Counted from the stretch's first letter, positions 25,324 to 35,227 are shown. The stretch: DNA of 64,000 nt from an uncultured Verrucomicrobia subdivision 3 bacterium (GCA_903827955.1 CAIKKJ010000075.1:1-64000), one strand, 5' to 3'. Made by a program: numbers and translations. Notes: generated by a model not told the origin, from the letters alone.

Positions 25324-28136
25324 CCCCGCTCGTCAAAAAAGAAATCCGCCTGCTGCTGCCGAGCTTTCTCCTCGGTTGCCTGCTGGCATTTTCCAACTGG
25401 CTGCTGCCCATCATAGCGCGAGATTTCGACGGAATATTTTACCTGTTCCCATTCGTATTCTGCCCGGCGATGGTGGCCATGATGGCACTCAATCCGTTTG
25501 GCGGCGAGGTGAGCGCGGGCACGCTGGCCAACCTGTTGGCGCAACCCATTTCGCGGCTGCGGCTGTGGCAGACGAAAATTGTGCTGTTGGCGCTCGCGCT
25601 GTTGATTATCGGCCTGCTCTGGTGTGGATCTTTTATTTTACAATTACATTTTTACGGTAACCACGGTGATTTCAAAAATCCGCTGGATGCGCTTATTACC
25701 GCCGTCCTCTTCGGCCTCGTGGTTTTTTCCGGCGGACTGTGGACGGTGCTGCTGCTGCGGCAGGTGGCAGCGGCGTTTTGGTTCACGCTACTCGTGCCGG
25801 GCGTGTTGCTGGTGATTGTCTTCGCCATCTTCGGCGGCGAATCGGACGAACTCATCACCGCCGTGAGCGTGACGGTGCTGGGGCTTTACAGCCTCGCGGG
25901 ATTTTTCTTTGCGCGCTGGCTGTTTTTCCGCGCGCAGGATTTGCAATGGTCGGGCGGCAGCATCGTCATGCCGGAAATGCGCGGGCTAAAGTGGTGGGGC
26001 GAGCGTCCTCGCGAGCCGCACGTCGTGGGTGCCAGCGGCTCGTCAGTAGCCTCGCCCCACCGAAGACATCCGCGCGCGGCACTGTGGCGCAAGGAATTCA
26101 TGCTGCACCAGTCGCAATACGTCATGGCCTTCGTGCTGCTCGTGCTGCACCTCGGCGTGCTGGGCGTGCGACGTTTTTACGACTTGAGCCATTCGCGCGA
26201 CTTGAAATTCACGCTCGAAATTTTCTGGGGTCTGTGGTTTGTGATGCCGCTGCTCGTCGGTTGCGCGGCGGTGGCGGAGGAACGCAAAATCGGCACGCTC
26301 GAAGGCCAGCTCTGCCTGCCGGTAAAACGGCGCTCGCAGTTCGCCATCAAATTTATCGTGATGCTCTTTCTGTCCGTGCTGCTCGGCGTGGTGATGCCGT
26401 TGCTACTGGAAGGTAAACGGATTTTGCCGGGCGGCGGCCTTGATTTCTCAACGGCCACCGGGGTCATGGGACAAATTGCCTCCACAAATTATCCATTCTC
26501 CACCATAGAAACGATTTTGTTGAACACGGTGGTCATGGTGTGTCTTTATTTACCGGTGCTTTTTTTGGTCGGCATTGCTTTGCTGATTGGCGGCATGGCG
26601 TTTTACGCGTCGTCGCTGGCCCGCAACACGCTGCAATCGCTTGCGCCGGCAGTGCTGGGAATTTTGGTCATGTGTTTTCTGCTGGCGGCGGCGGGTATTC
26701 CGGCGGTTCCCACAGTTGATTTTATGTGGCGCGGGCCGCTGGCGTATTTCATCGGCGTGCCGCTGGTGCTGCTCACGCTGGTGGGCTTGGCGTTTTGGAA
26801 TTTTCAGCAGGTCAAAGCCAGCGCACAAATGGGCTGGCGCAACCTGCTGGCGTTCGTGCTGGCCGTGGGGCTGGGCGTGGTGACGACGGCGGCGGTGTAT
26901 CATCGCGCGTGGGAAAAACTCACGCCGTTCGAGCCGGCGCACGGCGCGGCGCGGTTGGCGCTGGCGGATTCTGTCCGGTTGGAAAACCCTTGGAACGACT
27001 TGAGCGTCCGTTTGCCGGAGGGAAAAATCTGGAAAGCCTGGTCCAAATACAACCGACCTGACCCGCTTGATGTGTTGCTGGGAAATTTCAAAGTCGCGAA
27101 GCAGGAAGGCGCATATCTCGGCGGCTCGAATTGGACAGCCGTGGTTGATTGTCTTTGGTATCAACAGGCGGGCATCAAGTCGGACGGGACGCTGTGGGTT
27201 TCGCCAAAGCCAAAACGTCCCAGCGCCTCCGAAAGATTCCGGTCCGTCTTGCCAAAACGAGAAGCACTCGCGCAATTTGGCAGCGAGACCAACTGGAGCA
27301 GTCTGGGCTCGCGAGGAATTTTTGCGTTGCTCGTTAAAAATGACGGAACCTTGTGGCGCTGGGGCGTGACGAATTTTGACTCGAAGCACGAAACCTGGCC
27401 CGGCCTGCAAGCCTTCACGCCCCAGCGGCTCGGAACGGAATCAAACTGGGCGGAGGTTTCCGAACATAACTACCGGTTTCAACTTCGCGAGACCGACGGC
27501 AGCGTCTGGACTTGGAATGACTACGGCAGCACAAACAATCTGACCCGGCTTGAAATTGAACCGGGGTTCACCGTCGAATCCATGACTAGCTTCAAAAATT
27601 TTCGCAGCAAGGCATACATAAATCCTGGATTGCAATACCGCGTCGGCGTGCGCGACGACGGCACCTTCCGCATCTGGTCTGGTGATCGTGTGGTTATCAA
27701 TAAAACTTCACGCTACAATTCTTACGAGCAGTTTCCGATGGATTTGCAAATCGGCAGCGAAACCAACTGGCTCGCCGTCGCTGGCGGCGGCGAAAAAATC
27801 ATCACGCTCAAAAACGACGGAACGCTCTGGCTGTGGAATTTTCAGCGGAGTCAATTCAGCGGTGGAGCACAAAACGAATTTGAATCGGAAATCCAAAAGA
27901 CCGTCCCCGTCCGCCTCGGCAAGCATGCGGACTGGATAGCCATTTCCGGCGGTTGGGAGGCCACCACTCTCGCCGCCGACGGCAGCCTCTGGTATTGGCC
28001 GCTGCAAACCGGCAACCGCTATGACGGTGCCTACAGCACATACGACGACCGGAATGATTTCAGCCACATCCGCCCGCTGCTGGAAAGCTCGCGCAAGCCG
28101 CAGTTGCTGGGAAATGTGTTTGCCGGCGGACAGTGA
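25320..28136 (+). CDS. ABC permease fused to C-terminal RCC1-like repeats
   Basis: 938 residues. The N-terminal half (about 1-530) has roughly 13 hydrophobic segments of an ABC-2 type exporter permease. The C-terminal part (about 575-938) holds about six RCC1-like units, each with NW/DW...DGTLW(R/L)W spacing (KNDGTLWRWG, KNDGTLWLWN, AADGSLWYWP). RCC1 propellers are protein- or ligand-binding and are not usual parts of permeases. With an odd number of membrane segments the propeller would be extracytoplasmic; this is an inference. Residues 225-247 (ERPREPHVVGASGSSVASPH) are encoded by a dispersed palindromic element also found in leuS. The gene overlaps the ATPase gene by four bases. Confidence 0.85.
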   Translation: MTPLVKKEIRLLLPSFLLGCLLAFSNWLLPIIARDFDGIFYLFPFVFCPAMVAMMALNPFGGEVSAGTLANLLAQPISRLRLWQTKIVLLALALLIIGLLWCGSFILQLHFYGNHGDFKNPLDALITAVLFGLVVFSGGLWTVLLLRQVAAAFWFTLLVPGVLLVIVFAIFGGESDELITAVSVTVLGLYSLAGFFFARWLFFRAQDLQWSGGSIVMPEMRGLKWWGERPREPHVVGASGSSVASPHRRHPRAALWRKEFMLHQSQYVMAFVLLVLHLGVLGVRRFYDLSHSRDLKFTLEIFWGLWFVMPLLVGCAAVAEERKIGTLEGQLCLPVKRRSQFAIKFIVMLFLSVLLGVVMPLLLEGKRILPGGGLDFSTATGVMGQIASTNYPFSTIETILLNTVVMVCLYLPVLFLVGIALLIGGMAFYASSLARNTLQSLAPAVLGILVMCFLLAAAGIPAVPTVDFMWRGPLAYFIGVPLVLLTLVGLAFWNFQQVKASAQMGWRNLLAFVLAVGLGVVTTAAVYHRAWEKLTPFEPAHGAARLALADSVRLENPWNDLSVRLPEGKIWKAWSKYNRPDPLDVLLGNFKVAKQEGAYLGGSNWTAVVDCLWYQQAGIKSDGTLWVSPKPKRPSASERFRSVLPKREALAQFGSETNWSSLGSRGIFALLVKNDGTLWRWGVTNFDSKHETWPGLQAFTPQRLGTESNWAEVSEHNYRFQLRETDGSVWTWNDYGSTNNLTRLEIEPGFTVESMTSFKNFRSKAYINPGLQYRVGVRDDGTFRIWSGDRVVINKTSRYNSYEQFPMDLQIGSETNWLAVAGGGEKIITLKNDGTLWLWNFQRSQFSGGAQNEFESEIQKTVPVRLGKHADWIAISGGWEATTLAADGSLWYWPLQTGNRYDGAYSTYDDRNDFSHIRPLLESSRKPQLLGNVFAGGQ
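25993..26061. repeat. Palindromic element copy A, in frame inside the permease gene
   Basis: 69 bases starting GGTGGGGCGAGCGTCC and ending AGCCTCGCCCCACC. The arms GGTGGGGCGAG...CGAGCCG and their inverted copy are separated by a variable loop. The second copy lies at 47673-47734 in leuS. Both keep the host frame open. Confidence 0.9.
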
Positions 28137-28146
28137 AGCAAAAACT

Positions 28147-28174
28147 TTGTGTCCGAGCGGCTTCGTGCTAGTTT
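28147..28174 (+). promoter_or_regulatory. Predicted promoter of the serine acetyltransferase gene
   Basis: TTGTGT (28147-28152), 16 bases, TAGTTT (28169-28174). GTG 28181 follows after 6 bases, implying a leaderless message. Confidence 0.5.
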
Positions 28175-28180
28175 TCCGCC

Positions 28181-29095
28181 GTGGAAACCGTCACGCAACT
28201 CACGAACCAGCTCGTCGCATCCTACGCGAAGGCGGGCGGCATCAATCATCTGGACGGAAAAAACCTGCCGTCCAAACGCGTCGTCACCGAATTGACGTGC
28301 GGTTTGCTGCGCCTGCTCTTCCCCGGATTTTTTGACGAGAAGCTGATTCATTCGTCCGAGATCAAAGTCGAGACGGCGGCGTTGTTAGATTCCATTCTCG
28401 GCACGCTGGAAGATGAAATCCGCAAGGCGCTTGAATACCAAACGCCCGCTGGCCTCGCGAAAAGTGACGTGGCAAATGAGGCGCACAAGCTGACGGTGGA
28501 ATTTCTCGGCAGCCTGCCGCGTGTCCGCGAAATTTTGCAGACGGACGTAGACGCGGCCTTCGACGGCGACCCGGCGGCGGCGAGCAAAGAGGAAATTATT
28601 GTTTCGTATCCGTTCATCGAAGCCATCGCCGTGCAACGGCTGGCGCATGAGCTTTACCTCAAGAACATCGCGCTCATTCCGCGCATCATGAGCGAATGGG
28701 CGCACGCGCGCACAGGCATGGACCTGCATCCGGGCGCGAAGATTGGGACGCATTTTTTTGTGGATCATTGCACCGGCACAGTTGTCGGCGAGACGGCCAT
28801 CATCGGCAACCATGTGAAGATGTATCACGGCGTGACGCTTGGCGCAAAATCCACGGCAGGCGGGCAATTGCTCAAGGGCAAGAAACGCCATCCGACCATC
28901 GAAGATCGCGTAACGATTTATCCCGGCGCGACCATTCTCGGCGGCGAAACCATCATTGGCGTGGGCAGCACCATCGGCGGCAACGTGTTCATCATGGATA
29001 GCGTGCAGCCGAACTCGCTCGTCATCTACGACGGCCTTGATATGCGTGTGTTGAGCAAGGCGGATAAAAATTCCGGGCTCGATTTTCAGATTTGA
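28181..29095 (+). CDS. cysE: Serine O-acetyltransferase
   Basis: 304 residues from GTG 28181. An N-terminal helical domain (1-170) is followed by the left-handed beta-helix with HPGAKIGTHFFVDHCTGTVVGE, MYHGVTLGAKS, KKRHPTIEDRVTIYPGATILGG and GSTIGGNVFIM, as in serine acetyltransferases of the long N-terminal (EpsC-like) type. It makes O-acetylserine from serine and acetyl-CoA, the first step of cysteine synthesis. No cysK is adjacent. It ends at a bidirectional terminator facing rhaT. Confidence 0.92.
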   Translation: METVTQLTNQLVASYAKAGGINHLDGKNLPSKRVVTELTCGLLRLLFPGFFDEKLIHSSEIKVETAALLDSILGTLEDEIRKALEYQTPAGLAKSDVANEAHKLTVEFLGSLPRVREILQTDVDAAFDGDPAAASKEEIIVSYPFIEAIAVQRLAHELYLKNIALIPRIMSEWAHARTGMDLHPGAKIGTHFFVDHCTGTVVGETAIIGNHVKMYHGVTLGAKSTAGGQLLKGKKRHPTIEDRVTIYPGATILGGETIIGVGSTIGGNVFIMDSVQPNSLVIYDGLDMRVLSKADKNSGLDFQI

Positions 29096-29113
29096 AATAT
29101 CCCGGAGCAAAAC

Positions 29114-29157
29114 AACGCCGCGCTTCGACGTGAGTCAAAGCGCGGCGTTTTGTTTTT
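29114..29157. terminator. Terminator between cysE and rhaT
   Basis: A 12-bp stem (AACGCCGCGCTT/AAGCGCGGCGTT) with a 12-base loop, followed on the plus strand by a T-rich run. The minus-strand side has a shorter T-rich stretch, so it may serve both convergent genes. Confidence 0.9.
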
Positions 29158-29163
29158 TGAGAA

Positions 29164-30411
29164 TTATTTTTTGAGCGCGTCCACAGCGTTCTTGGTGGCA
29201 TCCGCTGTTGCTTGCGCGGCGTCTTTGACCGTTTCCACCGCCGTTGCCGCTGCACCTTTCAACGTGGCCGCGGCGTCTTCCGACTTCTTGTTGCCCCAGC
29301 CGATGATGCAAGTCGAGCCGACGAGCAGCGCGAGCATCAGCACGACCAGTTTTTTCGTGAACGGCTGTGCGCCGCGCCATTCCTTGAAGAAAATTCCCCA
29401 CAGCGTGCTGAAAATGATGATGCTCGCCATATGCAGCGTCCAACTGGAAAATTTATACGCGCCCATCTGGCTCTCACCCATCTGGTAGAAGAAAAATTGC
29501 AGATACCAGAACGTGCCGGCGAGGATGCAGAAAAACCAGTTGCCGCCGAGCGGCACGGCGCTGCCGATCTCGAACGATTGCACGGAAGTTTTTCCACCGT
29601 GGCCGTCGCCGCCCGTTGTCTGGCTGTTCACTGGTTTGACCGTGGGACTGAAGTATTGGTGCGCCGAGCCGTTCTTGATGTGCAGCATCACGCACCAGAG
29701 AAAATTCGTCGTCAGGCCGCCGAGCAAAATCGTGACCACCACCGGCAGACCGGCAAATTTGGGGTCGGTTCCGTGCGCGAGCGACAGGTCGTGAATCGGC
29801 CCGCCGTATTGAAAGCCAAACGAGAAACACGCGCTCATCACGCCGGAGAACGTCGCGATGGCGAGGCCTTTCCACAAATTAAATTCCGGCAGCACGCTGT
29901 TGCTCCCGCTCATTTCCTTTTCCTTGCGCACACCAGCAACGCCACCAATGAAAATTCCCAGCAAACAGACGAACACGCCGAGCAGCACCAACGGCCCGCC
30001 AACGCTCGTGCCGGAATGGTTCAGCAGCTTGTCGGCGAATTCACCCTTCACAATCGGCGGGACGAGCGTGCCGAACGCCGCGCAGTAGCCCAGCGCCACC
30101 GCCATGCCCAGCGACATGCCGAGATAACGCATCGTCAGCCCGAATGTCAATCCGCCGAAACCCCACAACGCGCCCATCAGATATGTCATCCAAAACGTGT
30201 GGCTTGGCGTCTCGTGTAACACTTGGAGCAAATCTTTCGACAGCACAAACGCGCCAATCCACGGGCAAATGAGCCAGCTGAACATTCCGCCCGCCAGCCA
30301 GAAAGTTTCCCACGACCATTTGCGGACGCCTTTGAAGGGAACGTAAAAACTGCCGGACGCGAGACCGCCGAGCCAGTGAAAGACGACGCCAAGTAAGGGA
30401 TTCGGTTGCAT
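29164..30411 (-). CDS. rhaT: L-rhamnose-proton symporter RhaT
   Basis: 415 residues with ten hydrophobic segments. The N-terminus MQPNPLLGVVFHWLGGLASGSFYVPFK and the motif ALGYCAAFGTLVPP are typical of RhaT, which imports L-rhamnose with a proton. It lies 13 bases downstream of rhaA. Unlike the approximately 345-residue enterobacterial protein it has a C-terminal tail rich in Ala, Thr, Lys and Asp (VKDAAQATADATKNAVDALKK), predicted to be an amphipathic helix. It is the last gene of the minus-strand rhamnose operon. Confidence 0.9.
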   Translation of the reverse strand: MQPNPLLGVVFHWLGGLASGSFYVPFKGVRKWSWETFWLAGGMFSWLICPWIGAFVLSKDLLQVLHETPSHTFWMTYLMGALWGFGGLTFGLTMRYLGMSLGMAVALGYCAAFGTLVPPIVKGEFADKLLNHSGTSVGGPLVLLGVFVCLLGIFIGGVAGVRKEKEMSGSNSVLPEFNLWKGLAIATFSGVMSACFSFGFQYGGPIHDLSLAHGTDPKFAGLPVVVTILLGGLTTNFLWCVMLHIKNGSAHQYFSPTVKPVNSQTTGGDGHGGKTSVQSFEIGSAVPLGGNWFFCILAGTFWYLQFFFYQMGESQMGAYKFSSWTLHMASIIIFSTLWGIFFKEWRGAQPFTKKLVVLMLALLVGSTCIIGWGNKKSEDAAATLKGAAATAVETVKDAAQATADATKNAVDALKK

Positions 30412-30424
30412 GATTTATTTTGGT

Positions 30425-31678
30425 TTAGTTGCGTTTGCTCAAAACTGTTTTCTCGTAATTCTTCGCTTCTGTCAGCCAATGTTCGCCGACGGGAACGCCC
30501 TGACTTTCGCAGTAATAGTCCCAGACCGCGCCGAACGGCAGCGTCTTGGCTTCTTCCTGCAATGCGAGACGCGTGGTGAAATCTCCCGCCGCTTCCGCCG
30601 TGCGGATGAGCGGGGTTTCGAGCAGCGCGATGAGCAGGGCGCGAATCATGTTGCGCGTGCCGATGGTCCACGCGGCGACGCGATTGATGCTGGCGTCGAA
30701 ATAGTCGAGGCCGATGTGAACGCGCTTCTCAAAACCGTTCACCGCGATTTCGCGGGCGATGGCGAGCAGGTCGTCGTTGAGAATCACGACGTGATCGCTG
30801 TCCCAGCGCACGCCGCGGCTGACGTGCAGCAAAATCTCCGGCATGAATTGCAACACGCTGGAAATCTTGTCAGCGATGCCTTCGGTCGGATGATAATGGC
30901 CGGCATCGAGCGTTAGCAGCTTCTTCCGACTGACCGCATAGCCCAGATAAAATTCATGCGAGCCGACCACAAAACTTTCACTGCCGATGCCGAACAGTTT
31001 CGGCTCCACCGCATCGAGATTAAGCTTCGGCGAAATCTGTTTCTTGAAAATCGCGTCGAGCGATTCCGCCAAGCGTTCACGGGGCGAAACGCGATCCGCC
31101 GGCGTGTCCTTCATGCCGTCGGGTATCCACACATTCGTCACGCAGGTCTTGCCGAGCGCCTTACCCATCGCCGCGCCGATCTCGCGCGAGCGGATGCAAT
31201 GCTCAATCCAGAATTTCCGCACACCCTTATCCGCGTGCGACAGCGTGAAGCCATCCGCCGCCTGCGGATGCGAGAAGCACGTCGGATTAAAGTCGAGGCC
31301 GAGGCCGTTCTTCTTCGCCCAAGAAATCCAGTTCGCGAAATGCTTCGGCTCGATGGCGTCGCGATCCACTTTTTTGCCACCAAATTCGCCGTAGAAGGCG
31401 TGCAGGTTCAAGCGATGCTTGCCGGGAATGAGCGAGAGGGATTTATCGAGGTCAGCGCGGAGTTCATCCGGCGTGCGGGCTTTGCCGGGATAATTTCCGG
31501 TGACCGCCAGACCGTTGACCAACGCGCCGCCGGCATTTTCAAAACCACCCACATCATCACCCTGCCAGCAGTGCAGTGAAATGGGAATCGTGGCCAGCGT
31601 TTGCAACGCGTGTTCCACATCCACGCCGAGACCGGCATAACGTTCTTGGGCGAGGCAAAATGATTTGGCAATGCTCAT
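30425..31678 (-). CDS. rhaA: L-rhamnose isomerase
   Basis: 417 residues from ATG 31678, equal in length to E. coli RhaA (419). The track's start at 31894 lies in non-coding sequence. Typical stretches are [33 protein letters not shown] and DAGHYHPTE, including the metal-binding Glu, Asp and His residues of the family. It converts L-rhamnose to L-rhamnulose in the cytoplasm. Its partner rhaT follows at 13 bases. Rhamnulokinase and aldolase are not in the window. Confidence 0.95.
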   Translation of the reverse strand: MSIAKSFCLAQERYAGLGVDVEHALQTLATIPISLHCWQGDDVGGFENAGGALVNGLAVTGNYPGKARTPDELRADLDKSLSLIPGKHRLNLHAFYGEFGGKKVDRDAIEPKHFANWISWAKKNGLGLDFNPTCFSHPQAADGFTLSHADKGVRKFWIEHCIRSREIGAAMGKALGKTCVTNVWIPDGMKDTPADRVSPRERLAESLDAIFKKQISPKLNLDAVEPKLFGIGSESFVVGSHEFYLGYAVSRKKLLTLDAGHYHPTEGIADKISSVLQFMPEILLHVSRGVRWDSDHVVILNDDLLAIAREIAVNGFEKRVHIGLDYFDASINRVAAWTIGTRNMIRALLIALLETPLIRTAEAAGDFTTRLALQEEAKTLPFGAVWDYYCESQGVPVGEHWLTEAKNYEKTVLSKRN

Positions 31679-31767
31679 GTCGTAAAATTCAAATAATATG
31701 GGATTTTGTCCGCGCAGGCTAGTCACGCAAGCGCGGGCGGGCAATCCCCAATTGTGGTTAGGTAATT

Positions 31768-32889
31768 TTATTTCGTGCCGTTTGCTTGCAGATGAGCTCT
31801 CAAATCTTTGGACGTAGCCAGCGCGATTACGCGACCTTCGCTGCCGACGGCGCAGTAGAAGTGATAGACCACGCCGTTCCATTTCACGACCCACGGTTTG
31901 TGCGCGTAGGTTTGGTCGAATGGCTCGCTAGGCTGAATTAATTTTTTCCCATCCCATTTGGTCCAGTGAACGAGGTCGTAGGAACACGCAAACGTGTCGA
32001 ACGCGTGCGGCTGCCAGCCGGCTCCAAAATAAAACATCGTCCACACGTCACCCAGCTTCACGATTTGCGGGTCACCGCTGATGCCGTTCTTTTTCGCCTC
32101 GCCGTTGACGATGACGGAGTTGGTTCCGTAGCGGCTCCAGTTTTTCAGGTCGCTGGAAACGGCCATGCCGATTTGTTCGTAGCCGTTTTTATATTTCGCG
32201 TTGTAAAACATCACAAACGGCCAGCCGAGCGACTGAGCCTCGTCGTGGATGATCTGGCTTTTGTAGAGCGTCTTGGTTTCAAACTCGCGCGCGTCCGGCT
32301 GCTTCGGCGACAGCACGGGGTTTTCTGCAAGCCGCGTCCACTCCTTCGCTTTCGTCGGCGATTTTGTCCACGCCACGCCGAGTGAAAGCGGGTCGGTCTC
32401 GTAGCCTTGCTTCGCGCCGCCGATGTAGGTGAGCCAAAACTTGCCGGCGAATTTTTCTAGTGCGTGCGTGCCGTCCCAATGGTAATCGCACAACGCAATT
32501 CCGCCGTCCGCCTGCCACGCGTCCCACTGGTTCGTGGGCGTGAAGGTAAGAATTTTTCCCAGCTTCTCCCAATGCAACAGGTCGTCGCTCTTCGCAAGGA
32601 ACGTCTGGTAGCCCACCTTGTTCGTGATGGCAACATACAGCATGAACCAATGCTTGCCGCTGCGGAAAATGCTCGGGCAATCCACGAGCACGTTCGTGCT
32701 TTCGCCGCGCAGCACTACGCCATATTTAAACGGCGTCTTCACCTCGTCGTAAATCTGCTGCATCACGTTCGTGTCCACAAGCCGGCCTTCGGGGATGGCG
32801 GGGATGACCGTGCGATGGGAATCAGCGGCGTGAACACTCTGGAGTGCCAGACCAGACAAGCACACAGATAGCAGCAACAGTAGTTTCAT
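31768..32889 (-). CDS. Exported glycosidase, GH43/GH32-like beta-propeller
   Basis: 373 residues from ATG 32889. A signal peptide ([20 protein letters not shown]) precedes a five-bladed propeller pattern: [62 protein letters not shown] and [21 protein letters not shown]. This resembles families 43, 32 and 130. It probably releases sugars from rhamnose-containing polysaccharides, as its operon neighbours rhaA and rhaT suggest, but substrate and family need a profile search. It lies 89 bases upstream of rhaA. Confidence 0.72.
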   Translation of the reverse strand: MKLLLLLSVCLSGLALQSVHAADSHRTVIPAIPEGRLVDTNVMQQIYDEVKTPFKYGVVLRGESTNVLVDCPSIFRSGKHWFMLYVAITNKVGYQTFLAKSDDLLHWEKLGKILTFTPTNQWDAWQADGGIALCDYHWDGTHALEKFAGKFWLTYIGGAKQGYETDPLSLGVAWTKSPTKAKEWTRLAENPVLSPKQPDAREFETKTLYKSQIIHDEAQSLGWPFVMFYNAKYKNGYEQIGMAVSSDLKNWSRYGTNSVIVNGEAKKNGISGDPQIVKLGDVWTMFYFGAGWQPHAFDTFACSYDLVHWTKWDGKKLIQPSEPFDQTYAHKPWVVKWNGVVYHFYCAVGSEGRVIALATSKDLRAHLQANGTK

Positions 32890-32911
32890 AATCAATTTCA
32901 GTTTGGGAATA

Positions 32912-33985
32912 TCAATGGCCGGAATTTTTCGTCGCGCGGATGATTTCATTGCGACCGCTTTGCGCCGAACTGCAGGCGGCGGCGATGATTTCCATCGAGG
33001 CGAGGCCAAGTTCGCCCGACGAACCATTGGCAGCATTGCCGAGAATCGCCTCGATAAAATTTAGCGCGGGTGATTGCGCCGGATAGATTTCTTCCGCCGC
33101 GAGCGGTTTGAATTCCGTGCGTTGGTTCGCAAAATCGGTCAGCGTCATCGTGCCGCGCCACAGTTCCAGTTGCAAAATGGCTTGGCTGCCGAAAACACGA
33201 ACCTCGTAATTTTTTTCCGCCAACGGCGTTGCGGCCGTGCTGGCGAGCGAAACAAGCGCGCCGTTTTCCATTGTAATGGTTAGGGCGTTGTAGAGGTCGT
33301 TCGGCGAGCCGTCGCGGTCGAAGCGCGCGAAGACTTCGGCCGGGCGCAGTCCGGTGAGAAACGTCAGATACGCCGCCGCGTGCGAGACCTGACAGTAGAT
33401 TTGCCCGCCGCCGGCGATGGCCGGGTCGTTGTAAGAACCGCGCCCCGGCTGGACATAGACGTTGTCCATCCCGTGTGTCGGCGAGGTGTTGATGCCGCGC
33501 AGCAACTGGTCAATCGGGTTGGTCATCAGCACGGAAATCATTTTGACTTCGCCCAGCGCACCGGCATGAATCAAACGCCGCGCCTCGATGCCGTGCCGCG
33601 TGAAATGCCACGGGCAACTGATAAGCAATTGCAAATTTTTCTGTGCCGCCAATTCCACGAGCTCACGCGCTTCGGCGGCGGTGAAAGTCATCGGCTTTTC
33701 CACCAGCACATGCAGCCCGCGTTCGAGCGCAGCCTTGGCTTGCGCGTAGTGGACGTTCGGCGTGGAGGCCACGATGACAGCGTCGAGCGGTTGCAGCGCG
33801 AGCAAGGACTCAACTTCAGTGCAGGCGTGGGCCGCGCCAAAATCCCGCGCGATTTTTTCCGCCTGCTCGCGACCGCGTGTCTGGATGGCGACGAGTTTTG
33901 CCGCCGGATGCGATCGCACCGCCGGCAGGTGAGCGAAGGTCGCCCACCATCCCGCGCCAATCACGCCAATGGAAATTTGCTTCAT
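32912..33985 (-). CDS. Gfo/Idh/MocA-family oxidoreductase
   Basis: 357 residues from ATG 33985. A Rossmann fold (IGVIGAGWWATFAHLPAV), the family motif VLVEKPMTFTAAEA with the catalytic-region Lys, and a C-terminal alpha/beta domain. These NAD(P)-dependent enzymes oxidise sugars or cyclitols. It precedes the glycosidase by 22 bases and so heads the rhamnose operon; it may act on a sugar released from the same polysaccharide. The track's extension to 34051 adds a low-complexity N-terminus and is less likely. Confidence 0.87.
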   Translation of the reverse strand: MKQISIGVIGAGWWATFAHLPAVRSHPAAKLVAIQTRGREQAEKIARDFGAAHACTEVESLLALQPLDAVIVASTPNVHYAQAKAALERGLHVLVEKPMTFTAAEARELVELAAQKNLQLLISCPWHFTRHGIEARRLIHAGALGEVKMISVLMTNPIDQLLRGINTSPTHGMDNVYVQPGRGSYNDPAIAGGGQIYCQVSHAAAYLTFLTGLRPAEVFARFDRDGSPNDLYNALTITMENGALVSLASTAATPLAEKNYEVRVFGSQAILQLELWRGTMTLTDFANQRTEFKPLAAEEIYPAQSPALNFIEAILGNAANGSSGELGLASMEIIAAACSSAQSGRNEIIRATKNSGH

Positions 33986-34078
33986 GCCGGAAACAGCTGA
34001 CGGCGCGCTTAACTGGTTGCCGCCAAATTTTGGTTTGCCCGACGGTGTCAAAAAAAATGCGCGTTGCCGAGAATTTTG

Positions 34079-34732
34079 TCAGAAAGCGGCGGTCTGCTGC
34101 ACTGCCGCCGCGAGCAGTCCGAGGTAGCTGCTGCGCGAAATTACTTTTGCTCCGAAAGGTTCGGTCGCGGGCGTGACCATTTGGATGTCGAACAATGAAA
34201 ACTTTCTTTCACGCAAATGCGCCGCGAGTTTTACGAGCGCGACCTTCGAGGCGTTGTCTGCGCGGTGGAACATGGATTCGCCCGCGAACAATCCGCCAAC
34301 ACTTACGCCGTAGATGCCGCCCACAAGTTTTCCGGACTGCCAGCACTCGACGCTGTGCGCGTGACCGAGTTCGTGCAGCCGCGTGTAGGCCGCGATGAAC
34401 TCCGGCGAAATCCAAGTGCCGCCGCGTTTCGGATCCGGCGCGGCGCACGCGGTCATTACCTTGCGGAACGCAGTGTTCACGGTGACTTCAAACGGACAGC
34501 GGCGAATAAATTTTGCTAGGCTCGCGGAAACATGAAACGTATCCAGCGGCATCACGCCGCGTGGTTCCGGGGACCACCAAGAAATCGGATTCACGCTCCA
34601 CGGAAAAATTCCGCTGCGATACGCGAGCAGCAGCCTTTCAGGCGAAAGGTCGCCGCCGACCGCGAGCAGGCCATCCGCGTCGGCCGCGTTTACGTCGGGA
34701 AACCAGAGTCGCTGATCCAGCATCGCGGGCAT
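34079..34732 (-). CDS. aat: Leucyl/phenylalanyl-tRNA-protein transferase
   Basis: 217 residues, family length. Motifs LLAVGGDLSPERLLLAYRSGIFPW, WWSPEPRGVMPL, and GIYGVSVGGLFAGESMFH are diagnostic. Aat adds Leu or Phe to proteins with N-terminal Lys or Arg, creating N-degrons. It is preceded on the same strand by a DUF2017 gene and clpS, so the modifying enzyme and the adaptor for the same degradation pathway are in one operon. Confidence 0.95.
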   Translation of the reverse strand: MPAMLDQRLWFPDVNAADADGLLAVGGDLSPERLLLAYRSGIFPWSVNPISWWSPEPRGVMPLDTFHVSASLAKFIRRCPFEVTVNTAFRKVMTACAAPDPKRGGTWISPEFIAAYTRLHELGHAHSVECWQSGKLVGGIYGVSVGGLFAGESMFHRADNASKVALVKLAAHLRERKFSLFDIQMVTPATEPFGAKVISRSSYLGLLAAAVQQTAAF

Positions 34733-34735
34733 GGT

Positions 34736-35227
34736 TCACTCCGGCAGTTCCGGCGGCACGTCGCCGTTGATGATGCCGAGGAAAAACATTTCGAACGCCC
34801 CGGCGATCTCCATAAACATCGCGCGCCGCGCGCCCTCGGAGTTTGGCGCAATTTTTTTCTTTGGTTCATAGCCCGGCGAACCCAGCGCAAGCCAGCAGCC
34901 GATGCGCACGTCGTTGACGACTTGCAGCAGCCATTCCAAATCAGTTCGGGAGAAAGCAGCCTGGCTTGCATTTTCTTTATCCGTGAACCGCCCCGGCTCG
35001 TTGATCAGCGCGAGAACTTCCTGCTGGTTTTGCTGGCGTTGCGCCTTGAGCGCGTCGTCGAGCAACTGCTGGTTTTCCTCGCGTCGCGGAAATTTTTTAT
35101 CCTTCGTCAACCGGTGGTGCGCGGCTGGCACGAGCGGATACATGGAAAGCAGATGCAGCAGCAGCAGCTTTTCCTCGGTGGCAAACTCAATCAAAAAGTT
35201 TCCACCGTCATGGCCAAGAAATTTCAT
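34736..35227 (-). CDS. DUF2017-like protein between clpS and aat
   Basis: 163 residues, all-helical (FATEEKLLLLHLLSMYPLVP; EENQQLLDDALKAQRQQNQQEVLALI; RTDLEWLLQVVNDVRIGCWLALG; MFMEIAGAFEMFFLGIINGD). This pattern resembles DUF2017, a family best known next to clpS in actinobacteria. Here it overlaps clpS by four bases and ends three bases from aat, so it is translationally coupled to the N-degron genes. Its function is unknown; a ClpS/ClpP-related cofactor is inferred from context only. Confidence 0.7.
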   Translation of the reverse strand: MKFLGHDGGNFLIEFATEEKLLLLHLLSMYPLVPAAHHRLTKDKKFPRREENQQLLDDALKAQRQQNQQEVLALINEPGRFTDKENASQAAFSRTDLEWLLQVVNDVRIGCWLALGSPGYEPKKKIAPNSEGARRAMFMEIAGAFEMFFLGIINGDVPPELPE

